Origin: WVYX01 sp039592335
GTDB lineage: Bacteria; Gemmatimonadota; Gemmatimonadetes; Gemmatimonadales; GWC2-71-9
Direction: 5' to 3'
Length of the DNA stretch: 64,000 nucleotides
Assembly: GCA_039592335.1 (NCBI GenBank)
Contig: JBDHBX010000004.1
Location: 1 to 64,000 of the forward strand
The position numbers were made by a program, and so were the translations under genes. The first letter of the stretch is position 1, and each line of letters begins with the position of its first letter. The notes beneath the pieces were generated by a model. That model was not told where the DNA came from. It saw only the letters and a program-made list of their open reading frames with translations, and did not search any database. Of this stretch, positions 18,940 through 27,394 are shown in pieces.

Positions 18940-19670
18940 CGTCGGTGCGCGAGCTGCGCGGTGCTTCGGCTGATGAGGTGGCCCGTATGGCGCCCGGGAT
19001 CGAGGCGCTCGACACACCGCATCTCGCTCCTGACATCACCCGCGCGACCCTGGCCGACATCGCGCGCGCCAACGCCCTATTCGGCGGAAGGAGTGCCGTG
19101 GTGGGAGGTGTGGACCAGCTGGTGCGAGGAACCTCGGCGCAGACGCTCACGCTGCTGGATGTAGGGGCCGGCATGGGGGACGTGGCGTCCTGGCTCGTGC
19201 GGCGTCGGCAACGTGGGACAGCGAGTTTGATCCCCGTCGCCCTCGACCGGCACCGGGAAGCGGCGCGGCTCTGCCGCGAGCGCGCGCTGCCGTCGGTGCA
19301 GGGGGACGCGTTTCAATTACCACTTGCCGACCGGTCGGTCGATATCGTGGTGGCGAGTCAGCTGTTGCACCACTTCAATCGCGCGGCGGCGCTGCAGCTC
19401 GTGCGCGAGCTGACACGCGTCGCCCGCACCGGGGTCGTGGTGGGTGACCTGCGCCGCTCGCGGGTCGCGGCGGCGGGGATCTGGCTCGCCGCGGCGGCGT
19501 TGCGGTTCCACGCAGTGAGCCGCCATGACGGCGTGGTGTCCGTGCGGCGGGGATACACGAAGCAGGAGCTGACGGAGTTGCTACGTGAGGCAGGCCTGGA
19601 TGCCGCGGTCACGGCCCGTCCCGGGTTTCGCCTCGTCGCCACCTGGAGGGTGAGCGATGCGGACCGTTGA
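18936..19670 (+). CDS. Class I SAM-dependent methyltransferase
   Basis: 244 aa from the ATG at 18936, overlapping the previous stop by ATGA. SAM motif I is LLDVGAGMGDVASWL; post-motif elements SVDIVVASQLLHHF and VVGDLRRS follow, and the C-terminal half (GYTKQELTELLREAGL) is typical of small-molecule methyltransferases. The target is unknown. Coupling to the FAD reductase and cyclase points to O- or C-methylation of the pathway product. Confidence 0.83.
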   Translation: MTSVRELRGASADEVARMAPGIEALDTPHLAPDITRATLADIARANALFGGRSAVVGGVDQLVRGTSAQTLTLLDVGAGMGDVASWLVRRRQRGTASLIPVALDRHREAARLCRERALPSVQGDAFQLPLADRSVDIVVASQLLHHFNRAAALQLVRELTRVARTGVVVGDLRRSRVAAAGIWLAAAALRFHAVSRHDGVVSVRRGYTKQELTELLREAGLDAAVTARPGFRLVATWRVSDADR

Positions 19671-20112
19671 CCGGGCGTCCGTCAACGCGCCGCTCGACCG
19701 AGTGTTTGCGGTCGCCGCCGACGTCGAGCGGTGGCCGGACTTCCTGAAGCACTATCGCTGGGTGCGCATGCAGGAGCGCACCGAGCGGGGTGGGGTGGTG
19801 GAGATGGCGGCGTGGAGGCCGTTCGGGGTCTTCAAGTATCCGACCTGGTGGCTGTCCGAGATGGAGATCGTTCCCGGCGAGCACGTCGTGCGCTACCGCC
19901 ACATCGGTGGAATCACCAGGGGAATGGATGTGGAGTGGAAGCTCGAACAACGAGGCGACCGCGTCGACGTGACCATCCTCCATGAATGGGACGGACCGCG
20001 GTGGCCCCTCATCTCCCGGATCGCTGCCAACTGGGTCATCGGCCCGGTGTTCATCCACGGCATCGCCTCGCGCACCCTGGCGGGCGTCAAGCGAAAGGCA
20101 GAGTCATCATGA
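19657..20112 (+). CDS. SRPBCC-family polyketide cyclase/dehydrase-like protein
   Basis: 151 aa starting inside the end of the methyltransferase gene (14-nt overlap), seven bases after GGAGGG. The START/Bet v1-like pattern is visible: VNAPLDRVFAVAADVERWPDF at the N-terminus, a beta-rich middle and a long C-terminal helix (GIASRTLAGVKRKAE). In type II polyketide systems members close aromatic rings; others merely bind hydrophobic ligands. Next to a ketosynthase, a cyclase or aromatase role is plausible but unproven. Confidence 0.8.
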   Translation: MRTVDRASVNAPLDRVFAVAADVERWPDFLKHYRWVRMQERTERGGVVEMAAWRPFGVFKYPTWWLSEMEIVPGEHVVRYRHIGGITRGMDVEWKLEQRGDRVDVTILHEWDGPRWPLISRIAANWVIGPVFIHGIASRTLAGVKRKAESS

Positions 20113-21353
20113 CGGAAGTAGTTGTCACCGGCATCGGGTGCGTGACACCGATCGGCACGGGGGTGGAGGGGCTGTGGACGGGCCTGCAGGCGAGGCGCTC
20201 GGCGGTCCGCACGATCTCGCGCTTCGACCCGACGCCGTTCAAGAGCCGGATCGCCGCGGAGCTCGACGATTTTCGACCGCGCGACCATCTGCCACAACGG
20301 TCCGCCAAGCGGCTCGACCTGTTTTCCCAGATCGGGGTCGTGTCCGCCGCGCAGGCCCTCGAGGATGCCGGCATCGTGGGGGAGCGCGAGGATCGAGACC
20401 GTATCGGCGTCATGATGGGCTCGGCCCTGGGTGGCGTGGCACATGCCGAGGGGCAGGTGGGGGTCTACCTGCAGCAAGGCCTGCGCGGCGTGGACGCGGC
20501 GCTCGCCACGTCGGTGTTTGGGGGGGCCGTCTCCTGCAACATCGCGATCCACTTCGGGCTCACCGGTCCCAATTCCACCAATGCCATGTCGTGCGCCTCC
20601 GGCACGGTCGCGATCGGGGAAGCGTTCCATGCGATCCGCGCTGGACGCGCCGACGTGATGCTGGCCGGTGCGGCCGAGGCGCCGTTGTCGCCGCTCAGCT
20701 TCGGGGCGTTCACGATCATTCGGGCCATGTCCACGCGCAACGACGATCCCGAGCGGGCGTCACGACCGTTCGACGAGGCGCGCGACGGCTTCGTGATGGG
20801 AGAGGGTGCCGCGGTTCTGGTGCTCGAGCGAAAGGACCGAGCCGTGGCCCGCGGCGCGCGCATCTACGCGGAGATCATGGGCTACGCGCTCACCAACGAT
20901 GCCTACAACATGACCGCTCCCAAGCCCGACGGGCGCGAGGCGGCGCGTGCCATGTCCCTCGCGCTGGAGGATGCGCACCTGGCGCCACACGATATCGGCT
21001 ACGTGAACGCCCACGGCTCGTCCACCCCGCTCAACGATCCCACCGAGACCAAGGCGGTCAAGCGGGTGTTCGGCGATCATGCGGCGCGACTGGCGATCAG
21101 CGGCACCAAGGGCTACTACGGCCACGCCCTGGGTGCGAGCGGCGCGATCGAGGCCGGTATCACGGCGCTCGGCCTGTCCCGGGGCTGGCTCCCTCCCACC
21201 GTGAATCACGAGACGCCCGACCCCGAGTGCGACCTCAACTACCTGGGGAACGGCAACGGCGACGCCGGGCTCAGCGGCGCGCCCGAGTTCGCGATGTCCA
21301 ACTCGTTCGGGTTCGGCGGGGTGAATGCGGTGGTGGTGTTGCAGAGGGGGTGA
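20109..21353 (+). CDS. Beta-ketoacyl-ACP synthase (FabF-type ketosynthase)
   Basis: 414 aa from the ATG at 20109 (ATGA overlap with the cyclase gene). The condensing triad is complete: C162 in NAMSCASGT, H302 in NAHGSSTP and H339 in GTKGYYGHALGASGA, with K334 also present. FGFGGVNAV near the C-terminus is family-typical. It condenses malonyl-ACP with an acyl chain. No acyl carrier protein, chain-length factor or malonyltransferase lies beside it, so it must borrow an ACP or act on a fatty-acid-derived starter. The FabF of primary metabolism would normally sit with acpP/fabG, so this is more likely a specialised enzyme. Confidence 0.87.
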   Translation: MTEVVVTGIGCVTPIGTGVEGLWTGLQARRSAVRTISRFDPTPFKSRIAAELDDFRPRDHLPQRSAKRLDLFSQIGVVSAAQALEDAGIVGEREDRDRIGVMMGSALGGVAHAEGQVGVYLQQGLRGVDAALATSVFGGAVSCNIAIHFGLTGPNSTNAMSCASGTVAIGEAFHAIRAGRADVMLAGAAEAPLSPLSFGAFTIIRAMSTRNDDPERASRPFDEARDGFVMGEGAAVLVLERKDRAVARGARIYAEIMGYALTNDAYNMTAPKPDGREAARAMSLALEDAHLAPHDIGYVNAHGSSTPLNDPTETKAVKRVFGDHAARLAISGTKGYYGHALGASGAIEAGITALGLSRGWLPPTVNHETPDPECDLNYLGNGNGDAGLSGAPEFAMSNSFGFGGVNAVVVLQRG

Positions 21354-21433
21354 GGACAGCGCGCCGGTGGCGGGAGCCGGCGATCTGCTGCATGATTGAG
21401 CGAGCAAACCCCACCTCCCACGCCGAGGCAACC

Positions 21434-22294
21434 ATGACACGTCACCTGTTGGGCATCCTTCTACTCCTGTTCCTGTGCGTCCCGGATTTGGAGGCCCAGG
21501 CCCATGAGTTCGAGACGACGCAGATCGCCGACGGCATTCACCAGTTCCGTTTTCGCTCCCACAACGGGTTCTTCGTTGTGACGGACGACGGGATCATCGC
21601 GGTCGATCCAATCTCCACCACGGCCGCCGAGCACTTCGCGGCGGAGATGAAGCTGACGGCTCCCGGCAAACCGTTGCTGGCCATCGTGTACAGCCACGAC
21701 CACGCGGACCACGCCACCGGGGCAGCCGTGCTGCGGAGCGCATTCGACAGCGACGCGCCGGTGATCGCGCACGAGAAGGCGTACGCCAAGGTCGCGGCGG
21801 CTGGTGACGCGAACCGGCCGCCGCCTGACATCACCGTCACGGAGAAGATGACGTTGCACTTCGGCGACCGCGCGGTCGAGCTGCACTATCTCGGCCCGAG
21901 CCACAGCGACAACATGTTGGTGACGTACTTGCCCGACGTGCAGGTGGCCTTCGCGGTGGACTTCGTGTCGAACGACCGCATGGGATACCGCGATCTCCCC
22001 GACTATCACTTGCCCGAGTTCTTCATGGCGCTGGAGCGGTTACTCGAGATCCCGTTCGAGACGATCGTGTTCGGGCACGGCCCGGTGGGGGATCGGGGGT
22101 CGGTGATGCGCCAGATCGAGTACTACCGCAACCTGCGCAGCGCGGTGGCCGAGGCCGTGGAGCGGGGATGGACCGAGGACGAGGCCGCTGAGCGCTTGCG
22201 GCTGCCGGCGTATGAGGAGTGGGGCCAGTACGAGGCGTGGTTCCCGCTCAACGTGCGGGCGATCTATCGGTGGCTGAGGGAGGAGGGTGGATAG
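21434..22294 (+). CDS. Exported metallo-beta-lactamase-fold hydrolase
   Basis: 286 aa from the ATG at 21434, preceded by GAGG, with a signal peptide MTRHLLGILLLLFLCVPDLEA (an ATG at 21392 would bury it). The metal site reads SHDHADH (HxHxDH), with YLGPSHSDNM providing the next His, AVDFVS the bridging Asp and FGHGP the final His. This is the full B-type binuclear zinc set. The substrate is unknown. It follows the ketosynthase by 80 nt and could be the last gene of that unit or independent. Confidence 0.87.
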   Translation: MTRHLLGILLLLFLCVPDLEAQAHEFETTQIADGIHQFRFRSHNGFFVVTDDGIIAVDPISTTAAEHFAAEMKLTAPGKPLLAIVYSHDHADHATGAAVLRSAFDSDAPVIAHEKAYAKVAAAGDANRPPPDITVTEKMTLHFGDRAVELHYLGPSHSDNMLVTYLPDVQVAFAVDFVSNDRMGYRDLPDYHLPEFFMALERLLEIPFETIVFGHGPVGDRGSVMRQIEYYRNLRSAVAEAVERGWTEDEAAERLRLPAYEEWGQYEAWFPLNVRAIYRWLREEGG

Positions 22295-22344
22295 GGGCGC
22301 CGTCGCGGACTGGGCTCGAGCGACGAAGCGGCGAGCGGACAAGT

Positions 22345-22373
22345 AAAGGGCGGCTCTCAAGGAGCCGCCCTTT
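22345..22373. terminator. Perfect 12-bp hairpin, bidirectional terminator
   Basis: Arms 22345-22356 and 22362-22373 are exact reverse complements (AAAGGGCGGCTC and GAGCCGCCCTTT) around a 5-nt loop. It lies between the converging MBL hydrolase and lipoprotein genes, with A and T runs at its ends serving both strands. Confidence 0.85.
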
Positions 22374-22399
22374 GCTCTTCAGGTCACGATCAGTCGATC

Positions 22400-24481
22400 C
22401 TACGGTTCGATCACGTTGACCTGGACGTCCAGGAAGGCGGGATTCAGGTCCCGGCTGCGCGCCCGGATGCCCAGCAAGTGCGTCGTCGCCGTGGTCTCTG
22501 AGCCGGACCAGACGAGGTGCTCCGGCACCCGGACGATGATCTGGTCATACTCGGGACATGTAGCGTCGCTCGTGATCCAGCCCTTGCTCCTCTTGAGGTT
22601 GGTGTCATCCGGCAAGAAGACGTGCTCCGTCACGTTCATGCCGTCCAGGTAGACCTGGATGTCGTTGTGCACCGCGGCGCGGACCTCCAGGTAGACCGTA
22701 CCCGGGTGGGGGTCGGGGACGTCCCCCTCACCGGTGAACGGTAGCAGCTTGAACTCCTTGCGCAGCAGCAGCTCGGTTATTGCCGGCGGGTTGAAGTTGG
22801 GGTTGGCCGACTCCCATGGGGTGACGATGGATCCAGCCAAGGTTCCAATCGTTTCCTCATCTACGGGGCAGGAGCCCGCGCCGCCGAACGCCGCTACGCC
22901 ACTCTGCCACTCGGCAGTCACGACGAAGTCCTCCTTGAACCACCCTCTGGGGACGCGGTCAGCAGGGCAGCTCTCGCACTTGCGCCCGACGGTGAGATAG
23001 GTGTACCCGCCGTCGCTGTACGGGATCTGCACGGCCGTCCAGGCGAGGAAGCTCTCCTCTTCCGGGAAGTCACTGCTGTTGTTGCGGTGGTGTCCCACCG
23101 TCGTGACCATGGTGCTGGCCTGTAGGGGACGCGGGCTCACCTGCCGCGTGACGCGGCTCCAGAGCGCCCGGGCGAATCGCATCACGGGGTTCAGGTGGTC
23201 GAGGCGCCCCTGCTCCAGCAGGGGCTCGCAGTCCAGGTCGACGCTCCGTGCGGAGGGCTCCAGCATCGTGAGCGGATCCACCACGACCGACGTGGGGTCT
23301 TCCGCGTCCGGCTGCTCGGCATTCGGGTCGAACTCCGACCGTTTCGCCTGTCGCACCACGTCCGCCAGAGCCGTCTCCCTGATGGCCGCGCCGGGGAGGA
23401 CGCAAGACGTGAAGAGCTGCGGATCCTTGAACACCGCGTCGTAGTTGATGCCATCTGCCGGATCGGTGATCTCGGCTTCCCAGCAGGGGCCGACCTCGAG
23501 GCTTGGGTCGGGGTGGCCGAGGCATTTCTCGTCGACTCGCTGTAGCGAGAAGATGAGCTCATCCGGGTACTCATTCGTCAGGAGGGTATCGTTGCCAGGA
23601 CCGATGAGGATGTCGATCTGGTCTGCCGTCACGTCGAGCTGCACGATCGTGGCGTTGTTCTCGGCGGCAGCGACTGTGAAGGGGTCGTTGTTGCCGTTGG
23701 CAGTGTTCACCAGCGTCTCGCCGCAGGTCACGTTCGGTGGGCACACGGTCGACTCTAGACGGGGCGCCACGTCCGCGGAGATCAGATTCTCAAACGAATG
23801 GACCGACATGCCTCCCTGCTCCACCTCGTCCCTCCGCATCAGAACCCACCCAACGTTCTCTGTGCCGTTGGCGAACGCCTCGATGTCGTCCGTGACGTCG
23901 AACCGTATGTCACCCCCCTGCCCCGTCGTGATTTTCGTGGAGGCCGTCGGGTCCGTTTCCCACGGATTGTGGCCGCTCGGTCCGACGTCCCAGGCGTTAT
24001 CGTCCTCGCAGTCCGCACGTTGGTTCGACAGGTTCTGATCCACGGCGCAGTTCCAGGTTGCGCCCTGCGGAGGGTCATCCTCCGTCGGTCCCGCCGTCCA
24101 GCCGTGAGTCATCCGGTGCAGGTCGACGTATCGCCCGTTCTCTCCCCAATCGCCGGGGTTCTCCGCGATGGTGAGGGTGAGGAACACTCGCCCGAATTCG
24201 ACCGCGTCGAGAAAGTTCCCAGCTCCGGTGATCGTCTCTTCGTCGAACTCAACCAGGATGCGGTTCTTGGCCGACTCCCTCAGGCTCAGCACCAGCGAGT
24301 CTCCGTACGCGTGATCCTTGTCGGTCTGGTTGAGGTATGTGTCCTGCTTCGTGTCCACCTGCCCCGGCGACGCCGTGACGTGCAGTGCGGGACCGGTCAC
24401 GTCCCCCGGGGCCGGCTGTGAGTCATCCAGGCACGACACCAGAACCAATGCCGTGATCATCATACATAGAGCGCGCTTCAT
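22400..24481 (-). CDS. Lipoprotein with an N-terminal DNRLRE-like domain
   Basis: 693 aa preceded by AAGGAGAC. Signal peptide with lipobox LVSC (lipidated C17). Residues about 40-240 carry a DNRLRE-type beta domain (DTYLNQ at its start, RILVEFDEETI, VDLHRMTHGWTAGP, FDVTDDIEAF). The following 450 residues, rich in Cys, Asp and Pro, match nothing I recognise. DNRLRE modules occur in surface and polysaccharide-associated proteins. It stands alone between a terminator and a kinase gene. The gene looks somewhat less GC-rich than its neighbours, which I have not measured. Confidence 0.75.
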   Translation of the reverse strand: MKRALCMMITALVLVSCLDDSQPAPGDVTGPALHVTASPGQVDTKQDTYLNQTDKDHAYGDSLVLSLRESAKNRILVEFDEETITGAGNFLDAVEFGRVFLTLTIAENPGDWGENGRYVDLHRMTHGWTAGPTEDDPPQGATWNCAVDQNLSNQRADCEDDNAWDVGPSGHNPWETDPTASTKITTGQGGDIRFDVTDDIEAFANGTENVGWVLMRRDEVEQGGMSVHSFENLISADVAPRLESTVCPPNVTCGETLVNTANGNNDPFTVAAAENNATIVQLDVTADQIDILIGPGNDTLLTNEYPDELIFSLQRVDEKCLGHPDPSLEVGPCWEAEITDPADGINYDAVFKDPQLFTSCVLPGAAIRETALADVVRQAKRSEFDPNAEQPDAEDPTSVVVDPLTMLEPSARSVDLDCEPLLEQGRLDHLNPVMRFARALWSRVTRQVSPRPLQASTMVTTVGHHRNNSSDFPEEESFLAWTAVQIPYSDGGYTYLTVGRKCESCPADRVPRGWFKEDFVVTAEWQSGVAAFGGAGSCPVDEETIGTLAGSIVTPWESANPNFNPPAITELLLRKEFKLLPFTGEGDVPDPHPGTVYLEVRAAVHNDIQVYLDGMNVTEHVFLPDDTNLKRSKGWITSDATCPEYDQIIVRVPEHLVWSGSETTATTHLLGIRARSRDLNPAFLDVQVNVIEP

Positions 24482-24625
24482 TGCCTGTCTCCTTGATCGC
24501 GGGAGGAACCCTCCGCGAGGGCTAACTGAAGAGGGAATGTCGCACGAACGTGCTCCACCATTGGAGGAATGTCAAGCTCATGGTGGGTCAATCCGAACCG
24601 TTTCGGTCGTCCACCAGATGTTGCG

Positions 24626-27169
24626 TTAACGCCCCATCACCACCCTTTGGAACCGCGGGTCGTCGCGCAGGTCCTTCCACCACCAATACACGTCCGCTTC
24701 GCTGTCGGCCCCGTGGATCTGATCAGGGTTGGCGGCCATGTACTGGGTGAGCAGGTCTATGGCTTCGTCGTGGTCGCCCAGTAGTACCCGCATGTAGGCT
24801 TCCGTCCAGGCGAGGTCGCGGCGGGGATCCAGCTCGCGGTCGGCACGTGCCCCCTCGAGCACGCGTGCCGCGCTGTCGGCCAGCCCCGCGCGGGCGAGCA
24901 CCCCCCCCACGTACATCCGGGCCAGGTGGCCGTGGTACTCGGCAAGGCGTTCCGGGCTCAGCTCGCCCCACTCCGCCACGGTTTGCCACGCCAGCTCGAC
25001 GTCCGCCTCGGCCTCCGGCATCGTCATGAGCATCAGGCGGCACCGCGCAAACCGGTAGTCGTCGGCGAACCGCCTCCTGCCCTCGGCGCACCAGCGTGCG
25101 GCCTGGCTGTGTTGCTCCAGATCGTATGACACCGTGAACAGCCGGGAGATGATGACGTCGGCGTTGCGCAGGTAGGCGTCTTCCTGGTACGCGCGCTGCG
25201 CGGCGATCGCGACCGACATGAGGTCGCCGGTCTGCGAATAGAGGTGGCTCAGCAAGGAGTAGCCGCGAGCCAGCTGGGGGTCGGTCTGCACCGCCGCCTC
25301 CAGGTCCTGGCGGGCGGACTCGTACAGGTGCTCGGCTTGGTCGGGGTCGTCGACCAAGTGGTGCAGCCACTTGAAGTAGCGCAGCGTTCCCCGTACTTCT
25401 AGTGCCTCGGCATCGTTGGGGGACAGCTCGAGCGCTCGCTCGGCGACGCCCAATCCGACCTCTATCCACTCCCCCGCCTGCTGGGGATCTCGGTCGTAGA
25501 GTCGCGACGTGGCGTAGACGGTTCGGGCCCGCTGGATGACCGGATCGGGCCAGTCGGGATCGGCGGCCTCGGCGAGCCTCAGCAGGGAGTCCGCCTGCCG
25601 GTAGGCGTCGAAGGCCCGGTCCCTGTCCTCGCTCCTCAACTCCTCGCCCTCCTTGCGGGCGCGCTCGGCACGCTGGACCAGGGTCCAGGCCTCGACGCTC
25701 GCGGTGCCCGCACGGCGCTCGCGGATCCGGACTTCCTCGCCCAACAGCTGGCGCAGGAATCTGGAGGTGCTCTCGACGATCGAGTCCTGCGCTGCGAGGA
25801 GGTCAGCGGCCGGGAGCTCGAAGCTGGCCCGCTCGATATCCACCCCGCTCTCGCCGTCCACCAGCCGTGTCGTCACGCGCAGGCGATCACCCGCCGGCTC
25901 GACGCTTCCCAGGACGAGGCTCCCAGCCGAGAGCGCCCGCGCGATGCTGTCGCGTGCAAGCTCTGTGTCCCGGTACTGCGCCACTCCGTTCAGAGAGACC
26001 ACGTCCAGGCCTCGCACCTGCGCGAGTTGATCGATCAGCCCCTCGGTGAGCCCGTCCGCCACATGGCCCAGCTCGCCGGTGCTGCTGAGGTCGTCGAAGT
26101 AGAGCACAGCCACGTTGGCCGGGTCGAGGCCGCCCGCAGAAACCGCCGACCCCGATCCTCCTCCTGGCCAGAACTGCCAGATCCCGAACCCGATCCCCAC
26201 CGCAGCCACGGCCGAGACGGCCGCGATCGCCTTGCGCGGCAGGCTCCGGCGCCCGGTGCGCCCCAGCGCCTCGGTGTGGGCCGTGCGCGCCATCGTGGCG
26301 GCCCGCGAGTGCCGCTGCTGCGCTAGCGTGCCACTGTCCAGCATGCTCAACGCCTCGGCGAGCTCCCCGGCGGTGCGGAACCGGTCGGCCGGCGCCTTGG
26401 CCAGCGCGGTGAAGATGATGTCCTCGAGTTCCGGCGTGATCGTCTGCCGGATGATGCTCGGCGGTGACACGGCATCCATCGTGTGCCGGGCCATGATCGC
26501 CTGGGGGTTGGGACCCGTGAACGGCACCTGCCCGACAAGCATCTCGTACAGCATGCAGCCGAGGCTGTAGATGTCGCTGCGGCCGTCGAGGTTCTCGAGC
26601 CCCATGGCCTGCTCGGGGCTCATGTAGATCGCCGTGCCGATCGCCGTACCCGTCTGGGTGAGTTTCTCGCCCCCCGCCTCGGTCACGGCGAGCGCGATGC
26701 CGAAGTCGGCTACCACCGCGTGCCCACCCGACAGCATGATGTTCGCGGGCTTGATGTCGCGGTGCACCAGGCCGTAGGCGTGCGCGTGCCCCAGCGCCTC
26801 AGCCACCTCCCGCGTGATGCGCACCGCGTCGGGAATCGGCAGTTGCTGCTCCCGGGCGATCATGTCTGCCAGCGACTCGCCCTCCACGAACGGCATCACG
26901 TAGTAGAGGAAGCCCTCCGCCTGGCCCGAGTCGTACAGCGGCAGGATGTGCGGGTGGCTCAGCTTGGCGGTAACCTGGATCTCCCGCAGGAAGCGCTCGT
27001 GACCCAGCGACGCTGCGAGTTCCGGCAGCAACACCTTCACAGCAACCAGGCGGTCGTGCTTCAGGTCGCGCGCCAGGTACACGGTGGCCATGCCACCCGC
27101 GCCGAGCTCGTTCTGGATCTCGTAACTGTCGGCCAGTGCTGCGGTTAACCGTTCGATGAGCTCGGACAC
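24626..27169 (-). CDS. Membrane serine/threonine protein kinase with TolB-like and TPR output region
   Basis: 847 aa from a GTG at 27169, about 10 nt after AGGAGAA. Kinase 1-280: glycine loop GAGGMATVY (23-31), K45, HRDIKPAN (136-143), D155 of DFG, MSPEQ (183-187) and ADRFRTA (261-267). One membrane helix follows at about 313-334. The exported part starts with a TolB/CadC-like domain (VAVLYFDDLSS...GLTEGLIDQL, about 353-480) and continues with TPR-type helices (about 500-800). The architecture is typical of large Gemmatimonadota/Acidobacteria kinases. The sensing signal and targets are unknown. It serves as the intact reference for the deleted kinase at 136-1113. Confidence 0.9.
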   Translation of the reverse strand: MSELIERLTAALADSYEIQNELGAGGMATVYLARDLKHDRLVAVKVLLPELAASLGHERFLREIQVTAKLSHPHILPLYDSGQAEGFLYYVMPFVEGESLADMIAREQQLPIPDAVRITREVAEALGHAHAYGLVHRDIKPANIMLSGGHAVVADFGIALAVTEAGGEKLTQTGTAIGTAIYMSPEQAMGLENLDGRSDIYSLGCMLYEMLVGQVPFTGPNPQAIMARHTMDAVSPPSIIRQTITPELEDIIFTALAKAPADRFRTAGELAEALSMLDSGTLAQQRHSRAATMARTAHTEALGRTGRRSLPRKAIAAVSAVAAVGIGFGIWQFWPGGGSGSAVSAGGLDPANVAVLYFDDLSSTGELGHVADGLTEGLIDQLAQVRGLDVVSLNGVAQYRDTELARDSIARALSAGSLVLGSVEPAGDRLRVTTRLVDGESGVDIERASFELPAADLLAAQDSIVESTSRFLRQLLGEEVRIRERRAGTASVEAWTLVQRAERARKEGEELRSEDRDRAFDAYRQADSLLRLAEAADPDWPDPVIQRARTVYATSRLYDRDPQQAGEWIEVGLGVAERALELSPNDAEALEVRGTLRYFKWLHHLVDDPDQAEHLYESARQDLEAAVQTDPQLARGYSLLSHLYSQTGDLMSVAIAAQRAYQEDAYLRNADVIISRLFTVSYDLEQHSQAARWCAEGRRRFADDYRFARCRLMLMTMPEAEADVELAWQTVAEWGELSPERLAEYHGHLARMYVGGVLARAGLADSAARVLEGARADRELDPRRDLAWTEAYMRVLLGDHDEAIDLLTQYMAANPDQIHGADSEADVYWWWKDLRDDPRFQRVVMGR

Positions 27170-27357
27170 TCGGGCGCTTCTCCTGGGGGATAACCTGATA
27201 TATATAGGAGGCCGCGAATGGGTGGGCCAGTAGCCGGCCGATTGACGTTCCCCGTCTTTCAGGGAGATGACATGCGCGGCGTTCGCCGACCAGGCGGGCG
27301 CGCGCTCCCGGCCTCAACCTGGCTTCATAGCGTCTTTAATCACCAAACGCGAGTATT

Positions 27358-27367
27358 TCAGTACTGA
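27358..27367. promoter_or_regulatory. Ten-base palindrome 28 nt upstream of feoB, candidate operator
   Basis: TCAGTACTGA is a perfect inverted repeat just upstream of the feoB start (27395). It does not match the Fur or DtxR consensus I know. Position alone suggests a repressor site; a short palindrome could also be chance. Confidence 0.3.
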
Positions 27368-27394
27368 TTTACCGCTGAGCGGCGAGGCAGTTCC

